The translations under genes were made by a program, and so were the position numbers. The notes under the pieces were generated by a model. The model had not been told where the DNA came from, did not search any database, and worked only from the letters and a program-made list of their open reading frames with translations. Source: DASZIT01 sp036268775 (lineage in GTDB: Bacteria > Actinomycetota > Acidimicrobiia > Acidimicrobiales > RAAP-2). Taken from it: a DNA stretch of 64,000 nt. Location: the NCBI GenBank assembly GCA_036268775.1, contig DATATM010000026.1, positions 62,001 through 126,000 on the forward strand. The letters are read 5' to 3'. Positions 57,630 to 64,000 of this stretch are shown here, piece after piece. Each line of letters begins with the position of its first letter. Positions within the stretch are counted from its first letter, which is position 1.

Positions 57630-59744
57630 TCAGGTGGAGGAGGGCAGCTCCCCGATCTCGAGCAGCGCCCGGAAGGCGTCGGCTCCGTGCAGCACCGGGA
57701 TCCCCAACTGCTCGGCCTTGGTCACCTTCGAAGCCCCCGGAGACTCCCCCACCACCACCGCCAACGTCTTTTTCGACACGCTGCCGGGTGATTTTCCCCC
57801 TCGGGCCAGGATCGCCTCTTCGGCCTCCTCCCGGGTGAGCCCCTCCAGGGTGCCGCTCACCACCACCGACTTTCCGGCCAGGGTCTGCTCGACGCCACCA
57901 GCATCGCCACCTCCTCCGACCTGAGCCCCGGGCTCTTCCACATTGACCCCCGCCTTTTGCAGGCGGTCCACCACCCCCCGGTTGACATCGGAGGCGAACC
58001 ATCTCGTCACCGCCGCCGCGATGATCGGCCCCACCCCGTCGACGGCCGCCAATGCCGCCTCATCGGCGGCCAGGATTCCCTCCATACTCCCGAACCCCCG
58101 GGCCAGCGCCAGCGAGCCGACCTGGCCGAGGTGACGGATGCCCAATCCGATCAGCAGTCGGTGCAACGGGCGGGAGCGGGAGGTGGCGATGGCCCCGAGC
58201 AGGTTGGCGATGGACACCGCCCCGAACCCCTCCAGCCCATCGAAGGTGTCGGCGGTGAACGAGTACAGGTCGGCGACGTCGGACAGCACCCCGTGGGCCA
58301 CGAACAGCTGCACCCGTTGCTCCCCGAGTCCTTCGATGTCCATGGCCGAGCGGGAGCCGAAGTGGGCGATCCGCTGCACCCGCTGGGCCGGGCAATCGAG
58401 GTTGGTGCAGAAGGTGTCACTCTCGCCTTCCAGCCGGGTCAGTGGGGCGCCGCAACTCGGACAGACGGTCGGGAACTTCCACTTCGGCGGCCGGCGCTTC
58501 GGCTTGGTCCCGTCCACCCCGACCAGTACCGGCCCGACCACCTCGGGGATCACGTCACCGGCTTTCCGGACGACGACCTCCTCCCCCGGTCGCACGTCCT
58601 TCAGCCGCACCTGGTCCTCGTTGTGGAGGGTGGCCAACGACACCGTCGACCCCCCGACGAACACCGGCTCCAGCACCGCGAACGGGGTGGCCTTGCCGGT
58701 GCGGCCGATCGACACCTGGATCGTCCGTAAGCGGGTGGTCCGCTCCTCGGGGGGGAACTTGTAGGCGATTGCCCATCGCGGGGCATGGGAGGTAGCCCCG
58801 AGCTCGCGTTGGAGGGTGAGGTCGTCGACCTTGATGACCACCCCGTCGATCTCGTAGCCGAGATCGTGGCGATGCTCTTCCCAGTGATGGCAGAAGTCGA
58901 GGGCCTCGCCGAGGCCACGCACCACCCGGTTCTCCGGATTGACCGGAAATCCGGCCCGTTTCAACCAGGCCAGCGTCGACGACTGGGAGGTGACCAACTC
59001 CTTCGGCCACGATGAGCCCGGCCCCGTCGGTTGGGGCTGGAGTTCCCCCACCTGGTAGGCCCAGAACGCCAGCGCCCGGGAGGCGGTGATCGAGGCGTCC
59101 TTCTGGCGGAGCGAGCCGGCGGCGGAGTTGCGGGGATTGACGAACAGCCGTCCGCCGATCTCCTCCTGTCGCCGGTTCATCTCCTCGAAGGCGGCGATGG
59201 GCATGTACACCTCGCCGCGCACCTCGACGATGGCCGGGGCCTCCACCTTCTTGGCCAGGACCTTGGGGATGGCGGCAATGGTGGCCACATTGGCGGTGAC
59301 GTCTTCGCCCACCCGACCGTCGCCCCGGGTGGCCGCCTGCACGAACCGACCGTTCTCGTAGGTGAGGGACATGGCCAGTCCGTCGATCTTCAGCTCGCAG
59401 CCGAAGGGGGCGTCGGCCGGGACCCGCTTGGCCAGCCGGTCGGCCCACGCCTGGAGTTCCTCCGGGCGGATGGCGTTGTCGAGGCTCATCATCGGTACCC
59501 GGTGGGCGACCGGGGCGAACAGCGTGGAGACCGGCGCCCCCACCGATCCGGTGGGTGAGTCGGCCACCACCAGTTCGGGATGTTCGGATTCGATGGCTCG
59601 CAGCTCGCGGACCAGGTCGTCGTACTCGGCGTCGGGGATCTCCGGAGTATCGAGTTGGTGGTACCGCTCGTTGTGATAGGCGATCAGCTCTCGGAGGTGG
59701 GCCGCCCGGCCCGCCGGATCGTCCCCCCCGGGCGTATCGGTCAT
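57630..59744 (-). CDS. ligA: NAD-dependent DNA ligase
   Basis: Essential replicative ligase, 704 aa. The adenylation Lys is in CELKIDGLAMS near residue 118; the OB fold and Zn finger follow (CPSCGAPL, then CTNLDCPAQR), the helix-hairpin-helix region has GIRHLGQVGSLALA, and the C-terminal BRCT domain has GKSVVVSGTLEGLTREEA. The start is ATG 59744, overlapping the mnmA stop (ATGA); the longer frame to 59927 is mnmA shadow. Confidence 0.97.
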   Translation of the reverse strand: MTDTPGGDDPAGRAAHLRELIAYHNERYHQLDTPEIPDAEYDDLVRELRAIESEHPELVVADSPTGSVGAPVSTLFAPVAHRVPMMSLDNAIRPEELQAWADRLAKRVPADAPFGCELKIDGLAMSLTYENGRFVQAATRGDGRVGEDVTANVATIAAIPKVLAKKVEAPAIVEVRGEVYMPIAAFEEMNRRQEEIGGRLFVNPRNSAAGSLRQKDASITASRALAFWAYQVGELQPQPTGPGSSWPKELVTSQSSTLAWLKRAGFPVNPENRVVRGLGEALDFCHHWEEHRHDLGYEIDGVVIKVDDLTLQRELGATSHAPRWAIAYKFPPEERTTRLRTIQVSIGRTGKATPFAVLEPVFVGGSTVSLATLHNEDQVRLKDVRPGEEVVVRKAGDVIPEVVGPVLVGVDGTKPKRRPPKWKFPTVCPSCGAPLTRLEGESDTFCTNLDCPAQRVQRIAHFGSRSAMDIEGLGEQRVQLFVAHGVLSDVADLYSFTADTFDGLEGFGAVSIANLLGAIATSRSRPLHRLLIGLGIRHLGQVGSLALARGFGSMEGILAADEAALAAVDGVGPIIAAAVTRWFASDVNRGVVDRLQKAGVNVEEPGAQVGGGGDAGGVEQTLAGKSVVVSGTLEGLTREEAEEAILARGGKSPGSVSKKTLAVVVGESPGASKVTKAEQLGIPVLHGADAFRALLEIGELPSST

Positions 59745-60820
59745 GCGGCGATGCCCGAACCGATGACGGCCTCGGGGTCGACCGGATCGTAGAGAGCCAC
59801 CGTCTGACCGGGGGCGATCCGCCGTTGCGGAGTGGCGAACCTCACCGAGAGACCACCGCTTCCGTCCCGGCGCACGGTGCAGGCCACCGGACGGCCATGG
59901 GCGCTGCACTGGGCGATGGCCGAACACTCCGGCGAGGCGTCGATCCGGGTCGGGTCGTCGTCGACCCAGGTCACGGTGTGCAACTCCACCCCGGAGGCGT
60001 TGGCGGCCTCCGGGGTCCCGATCCGCACCCGGCGGGCGGGGACGTCGACGGCGGTCACGTAGCGCCGGCGGCCGTCGTCCCCATGGCCCATGCCCCGCCG
60101 CTGACCCACCGTCACCAGCTCCACCGCCGGCACCGGACCCAGATCCTCGCCGGTGGCGTCGTCGATCAGCCGACCGTCATGGAGGGGGAGCCGGTCCCCG
60201 AGGAACCCGTCCCGACCTTCGTCGGACCGGATGAAACAGACGTCCTGGCTGTCGGGCTTCAGGGCGGTGCGCAGGCCCAGGCGGGTCGCCTCCTGGCGGA
60301 CCTCGGCCTTGGTCAGCCGCCCGACCGGGAACAGCGACCGGGCCAGCTGGTCCTGGCCGAGCATGGCCAGGACATAGGACTGGTCTTTCAGCGGGTCGGC
60401 CCCGCGGATCAGCCGGTGACGCCCGGCCTCAGTGGTCGCCCGTCGGGCATGGTGCCCGGTGGCGACGGCGTCGAACCCCAGCGACCAGGCCCGGTCGAAC
60501 AGCCGGTCGAACTTGAGGTGCCGGTTGCACTCAATGCAGGGGTTCGGGGTGCGCCCGACGGCATGGCCGTCGACGTAGGGGGCCACCACCCGGGCTTCGA
60601 ACTCGGCAGTGAAGTTGAACACGTGGTGGACCACCCCGAGCTGGTCGGCGACCCGCCGGGCATCCTCTACATCGGCGACCGAACAGCATCCCGAGTCGGA
60701 CGCCCCACCCCACAGCTTGAGGGTGGCCCCCACCACCTGGTCGCGGCCCAGTTCCTCGACCAGGAGGGCGGCGGCAACCGAGGAGTCGACCCCTCCCGAC
60801 ATGGCTACCAGAACTCGCAT
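59741..60820 (-). CDS. mnmA: tRNA-specific 2-thiouridylase
   Basis: Thiolates U34 of Lys, Glu and Gln tRNAs. 359 aa. PP-loop VLVAMSGGVDSSVAAALL, catalytic Cys in NPCIECNRHLKF and the second in DVCFI. The start ATG 60820 lies four bases after the cysteine desulfurase stop, so sulfur donor and thiolase are made together. The order iscS-mnmA-ligA matches mycobacteria. Confidence 0.96.
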   Translation of the reverse strand: MRVLVAMSGGVDSSVAAALLVEELGRDQVVGATLKLWGGASDSGCCSVADVEDARRVADQLGVVHHVFNFTAEFEARVVAPYVDGHAVGRTPNPCIECNRHLKFDRLFDRAWSLGFDAVATGHHARRATTEAGRHRLIRGADPLKDQSYVLAMLGQDQLARSLFPVGRLTKAEVRQEATRLGLRTALKPDSQDVCFIRSDEGRDGFLGDRLPLHDGRLIDDATGEDLGPVPAVELVTVGQRRGMGHGDDGRRRYVTAVDVPARRVRIGTPEAANASGVELHTVTWVDDDPTRIDASPECSAIAQCSAHGRPVACTVRRDGSGGLSVRFATPQRRIAPGQTVALYDPVDPEAVIGSGIAA

Positions 60821-60824
60821 CGGA

Positions 60825-61976
60825 CTAGTTTCGCAGCCCGGCGACCAGTCCCGGGACAACCGCCAGCACCCGATCGACGTCCGCGTCGGTCGACGTCGTG
60901 CCGAGCGAGAACCGCACGCCGGTGCTGGCCGCCTGCTTGTCCAGACCCATGGCCAGCAGCACATGGCTCGGCTCCACCGCTCCGCTCGAGCAGGCGGCTC
61001 CGGCCGAAGCCGCCACCCCGGCCTCGTCGAGGAGCACCACCATCGCCTCGCTCTCGACCCCGGTGAAACAAAGGTGGGCATGCCCCGGGACTTTGTGGGC
61101 CCGATCCCCGGACTCCTCGGCCCCTTCCACCGAAGCCAGCAACCCGTCCAGCAACCGGTTCCGGAGCCCGGTGACCCGGGCGGTCGTCTCGGTCCGTTCG
61201 GCGACGGTGGCCGACAGCGCCGCGGCCATGGCCACGATGCCGGCCACGTTGGGGGTCCCGCTCCGGCGATCTCGCTCCTGTCCCCCACCGCGGGCAACCG
61301 GCTCGATGGCCACACCGTGGCGAACCACCAGCGCCCCTACCCCCTTCGGGCCTCCGAACTTGTGGGCGCTCAGCGCCAGCAGATCCACTGACGCGGTGAT
61401 CGGCGCCATCGCCAGCCAGGGCACCGCCTGGACGGCGTCGGTGTGCAGCACCGCCCCCGGGGCCTGAGCCCGGACCAGGCGGGAGACGGCGTCGAGTGGC
61501 TGGATGGTGCCTATCTCGTTGTTCACCGCCATCACCGAGACCAGCCGGACATCGGCGGTGCAGGCCGCCGCCAGCCGGTCGAGATCCACCCTCCCCGCCG
61601 GGTCGGACCCCACCTCCCGGAGCTCGCCCCGTCCCGGCTCGACCGCCGCCCGACAGGCGTTGAGCACCGCATGGTGCTCCATGGCCGAGCAGACGATGGG
61701 GCCTCCCCGGGCCCCGAGTCCCCCGAGGACGCCGGCGACGGCCAGGTTGTCGGCCTCGGTCCCACCGCCGGTGAACACCACCTCGCCGAGATCGGCGCCG
61801 AGGAGCTCGGCGATCTGCTCCCGGGCATCGTCCACCGCCAGCCGCGCCCGCCGGGATTCGCGGTGGCTGCCCGACGGATTCCCGAAGCTGTCGGCACCGG
61901 TCAGGTACGGGAGCATGGCCTCGACCGCGTCGGGTCGCATCGGGGTGGTGGCGGCATGATCGAGGTAGGCCCGCAT
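60825..61976 (-). CDS. cysteine desulfurase
   Basis: PLP-dependent NifS/IscS enzyme of 383 aa that takes sulfur from cysteine. It begins MRAYLDHAATTPMRPDAVEA; the PLP Lys is in LLALSAHKFGGPKG, and the persulfide Cys in AACSSGAVEPSHVL. The start is ATG 61976, six bases after a CAGACT box; earlier Met codons would add unsupported residues. Feeds MnmA and probably other sulfur acceptors. Confidence 0.95.
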   Translation of the reverse strand: MRAYLDHAATTPMRPDAVEAMLPYLTGADSFGNPSGSHRESRRARLAVDDAREQIAELLGADLGEVVFTGGGTEADNLAVAGVLGGLGARGGPIVCSAMEHHAVLNACRAAVEPGRGELREVGSDPAGRVDLDRLAAACTADVRLVSVMAVNNEIGTIQPLDAVSRLVRAQAPGAVLHTDAVQAVPWLAMAPITASVDLLALSAHKFGGPKGVGALVVRHGVAIEPVARGGGQERDRRSGTPNVAGIVAMAAALSATVAERTETTARVTGLRNRLLDGLLASVEGAEESGDRAHKVPGHAHLCFTGVESEAMVVLLDEAGVAASAGAACSSGAVEPSHVLLAMGLDKQAASTGVRFSLGTTSTDADVDRVLAVVPGLVAGLRN

Positions 61977-62150
61977 CCCACCAGTCTGACCCATGAGACA
62001 CCGGGAACCGACAACGGGCCCCGCCGCCGGTGCCACTGTCACCTGGGCGGACGGCAGCCTGACCCTCCGAGGTCACAGCGAGATGAGATGCTTCCTTCCG
62101 GCCGGTGCCGCTCCTCAGGCCGTCAGCGTGAGCCGCCCGACCTTCCCACC

Positions 62151-62981
62151 ATGAGACGAACATCGAGATCGAGGGTTCCCCGCCGCCGGCGCCGATGGCT
62201 CGTCGCCTCGGTGGTTTCGGTGGTGCTGATCGGGGCGGTGGTCGGGATCATCATCGCGGTGCGGCCGCCTCCCCCGATGGTGGTGTCGACCTGCACGTTC
62301 GGCGCCGGCTCGGCCGGTGGACCCTTTGCCATCACCCCGACCCAGGCCCAGAACGCCACCATCATCACCGCTGTCGGGCAGCAAAAGGGGTTGCCCGACC
62401 ATGCCGCCACCGTGGCGTTGGCCACCGCCTTCCAGGAGAGCGAGCTGCAGAACCTTCCCTACGGCGACCTCGACTCGGTCGGCCTCTTCCAGCAGCGGCC
62501 GTCCCAGGGTTGGGGAACCACCGCCCAGATCCTGGACCCCGCTTATGCCGCCGGGGCCTTCTTCGACCATCTCGCCCAGGTCCCGGGCTGGGAGACGATG
62601 CCGGTGACCGAAGCGGCCCAGCTGGTCCAGCACAGCGCCACCCCCGATGCCTACGCCCAGTGGACGCTCGAAGCCCAGGCCCTGGCCATCGCCACCACCG
62701 GTGAGGTTCCCGCCGGTCTCAGCTGTCACCTCGGTGGCTTCGGAGGGGCGGCTCCAAGTCACGCCTCGCTGGTGGCGGCGGCCACCGCGGAACTGGGGCC
62801 CACCCCGTTCGGTACCCCGGCGACCATCCAGCGGGGATGGCAGATCGCCGCCTGGGCGGTGGCCCACGCCTACAACTACCACCTCACCTCGGTGTCGTAT
62901 GGCGACCGCATCTGGACCGCGGCCTCGGGATCCTGGGCGTCGGCGCCGGCCGTCAACCATGTGGTCACCACCACCCAGTAG
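62151..62981 (+). CDS. secreted SLT-like protein
   Basis: A 276-aa exported protein. A very basic start (MRRTSRSRVPRRRRRW) precedes a hydrophobic helix (VVSVVLIGAVVGIIIAV), so it is a membrane-anchored or secreted protein. The core has ATAFQESELQNLPYGDLDSV and GLFQQRPSQGWGT, a pattern frequent in actinobacteria and resembling soluble lytic transglycosylases with a catalytic Glu (QESEL). A role in cell-wall cleavage is likely but unproved. Confidence 0.75.
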   Translation: MRRTSRSRVPRRRRRWLVASVVSVVLIGAVVGIIIAVRPPPPMVVSTCTFGAGSAGGPFAITPTQAQNATIITAVGQQKGLPDHAATVALATAFQESELQNLPYGDLDSVGLFQQRPSQGWGTTAQILDPAYAAGAFFDHLAQVPGWETMPVTEAAQLVQHSATPDAYAQWTLEAQALAIATTGEVPAGLSCHLGGFGGAAPSHASLVAAATAELGPTPFGTPATIQRGWQIAAWAVAHAYNYHLTSVSYGDRIWTAASGSWASAPAVNHVVTTTQ

Positions 62982-63021
62982 CCCGGTTCGGCAGCTCAGT
63001 CCGATCCGGCGCCGCCCGCGC

Positions 63022-63999
63022 TCACGCCACCCACACCGACTTGATGTTGCAGAACTCGCGGATGCCGTGCTGTGACAGCTCGCGACCGACCCCGGAGGTC
63101 TTGATGCCGCCGAAGGGCAGTTCCGGCATGGAGACCACCATGCCGTTCACGAAGACCTGGCCCGCCTCCAGCCCGGTGACGAACCGCTGCTGCTCGTCGG
63201 GGTCGCCGGTCCACACGCTCGACCCGAGCCCGAAATCGGTGCCGTTGGCCACCGCCAACGCCTCCTCCGCGCTGGAGACCCGGAAGAGCAGGGCCACCGG
63301 GCCGAACACCTCCTCGGTCGCCACCCGCATCTCCGGGGTGATGTCACCGATCACGGTCGGGAGGTAGAAATACCCGGCCCGGTCGGGGCCCTCGGGGCCG
63401 ACCATCCGCTCGCCCCCGCAGAGGATCGACGCCCCGTGGGCGCGGGCATCCTCCACCAGCGCCTCGATGTTGTCCCGGGCAACTTCGGTCACCAGCGGAC
63501 CCACCTGGGTGGCGGGATCGAACGGGTCCCCCACCCGGAGGGCCTTCACCCCGGCGACGAACGCCTCGATGAAGACGTCAGCGATCTCCTCATGGACGAT
63601 GAACCGTTTCGCTGCGATGCACGACTGTCCGGTGTTCTGCATCCGGGCCTCGATGCCCACCGACACCGCCCGGTCCAGATCGGCCGACGGCAGCACGATG
63701 AACGGATCGCTGCCGCCGAGCTCCAGCACCACCTTCTTGATGGCCGCCCCGGCTTGGGCGCCCACCGCCCGGCCGGCGCCGACGCTCCCGGTGAGGGTGA
63801 CCGCCTTGACCCGAGGATCGGCGATGATCGCCGGCACCTGGTCGGTCCCGACCAACAGCGATTGGAAGACCCCGGGCAGGGCCCCGGCCCGGCGGAACAG
63901 GTCCTCCAGCAACAGCGAGGTCCGGGAGACGTTGGGCGAGTGCTTCAACAGCCCGACATTGCCGGCCATCACCGCCGGGGCCGCGAATCTCACCACCTG
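63022..63999 (-). CDS. aldehyde dehydrogenase, N-terminal part outside window
   Basis: The C-terminal 325 or so residues of an ALDH. NAD loop region AVTLTGSVGAGRAVGAQAG, Glu base in LELGGSDPFIV, nucleophilic Cys in NTGQSCIAAKRFIV, and ending PFGGIKTSGVGREL. The form is close to succinate-semialdehyde dehydrogenases (GabD). The frame is open to the window end; the start lies beyond 64000. Confidence 0.93.
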   Translation of the reverse strand, partial: QVVRFAAPAVMAGNVGLLKHSPNVSRTSLLLEDLFRRAGALPGVFQSLLVGTDQVPAIIADPRVKAVTLTGSVGAGRAVGAQAGAAIKKVVLELGGSDPFIVLPSADLDRAVSVGIEARMQNTGQSCIAAKRFIVHEEIADVFIEAFVAGVKALRVGDPFDPATQVGPLVTEVARDNIEALVEDARAHGASILCGGERMVGPEGPDRAGYFYLPTVIGDITPEMRVATEEVFGPVALLFRVSSAEEALAVANGTDFGLGSSVWTGDPDEQQRFVTGLEAGQVFVNGMVVSMPELPFGGIKTSGVGRELSQHGIREFCNIKSVWVA

Positions 64000-64000
64000 C

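Overview
The window is GC-rich bacterial chromosome with tightly packed genes, many overlapping by four bases (ATGA or GTGA). Several features point to an actinobacterium, most likely of the class Acidimicrobiia. There is a secreted protein with 42-residue repeats of the GYWLVASDGG type. Gene order resembles mycobacteria in two blocks: metG-tatD-[cell-wall gene]-rsmA-ispE, and gatB-gatA-gatC plus ligA-mnmA-iscS. There are also an F420-type luciferase-like oxidoreductase, a tiny bL37-like ribosomal protein gene and many leaderless promoters (TAnnnT box 5-10 bases before ATG/GTG). I see no insertion sequence, prophage, CRISPR array, rRNA or tRNA gene.

Layout. 0-7.3 kb: catabolic block with two LivG/LivF-type ABC ATPases, two cytochromes P450 on opposite strands, an NHL beta-propeller protein, a double-hotdog protein and an aldo/keto reductase. 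7.3-15 kb: housekeeping block on the minus strand (metG, tatD, an RlpA-like cell-wall protein where mycobacteria have rpfB, rsmA, ispE, msrA, rsmI, DUF192), with a small membrane protein behind a structured leader and the bL37-like gene on the plus strand. 15-22.9 kb: GDPD, PfkB kinase, aminopeptidase N, UspA, a UPF0016 cation transporter, a methyltransferase and GlsB. 23-26.3 kb: a three-gene minus-strand operon of glycosyltransferase, methyltransferase and alpha/alpha-toroid protein. 26.5-36.5 kb: lipid/redox genes (acyl-CoA dehydrogenase, MarR-MFS, a diiron protein, a NifU-type protein, then LLM oxidoreductase-thiolase-KAS III-nucleotidyltransferase-CDF transporter). 36.5-37.1 kb: non-coding, with an array of GCAA-tetraloop hairpins. 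37.1-41 kb: TetR with an AurF-like diiron protein, and the repeat-rich secreted protein. 41-45 kb: the gatCAB operon. 45-57.5 kb: an accessory stretch with SCP2, MFS, SDR, an orphan DNA adenine methylase, a PASTA kinase, LysR, an SdhC-like membrane protein and a MarR-headed methyltransferase cluster. 57.6-62 kb: iscS-mnmA-ligA. 62-64 kb: a secreted SLT-like protein and an aldehyde dehydrogenase cut by the window end.

How the genes fit together. The minus-strand housekeeping operons are translationally coupled. Catabolic genes (P450s, ACAD, thiolase, SDR, SCP2, ALDH) suggest use of hydrophobic substrates such as lipids or steroids, but no complete pathway is visible. Local regulators (TetR at 38.9 kb, MarR at 29.6 kb, MarR at 54.8 kb) each have a visible palindrome over their own promoter.

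Most interesting non-coding signals: (1) a promoter and leader at 7.59-7.75 kb in which two mutually exclusive hairpins hide or expose the ribosome binding site of a 20-codon ORF; (2) the tandem GNRA-hairpin array at 36.65-36.89 kb with compensating base changes; (3) an intrinsic terminator in the leader of the RlpA-like gene; (4) two divergent promoters sharing the identical 10-bp core ACGGTAGCCT, in which the two -10 boxes overlap. All functional calls rest on reading the sequence and on family knowledge; no database search was run.
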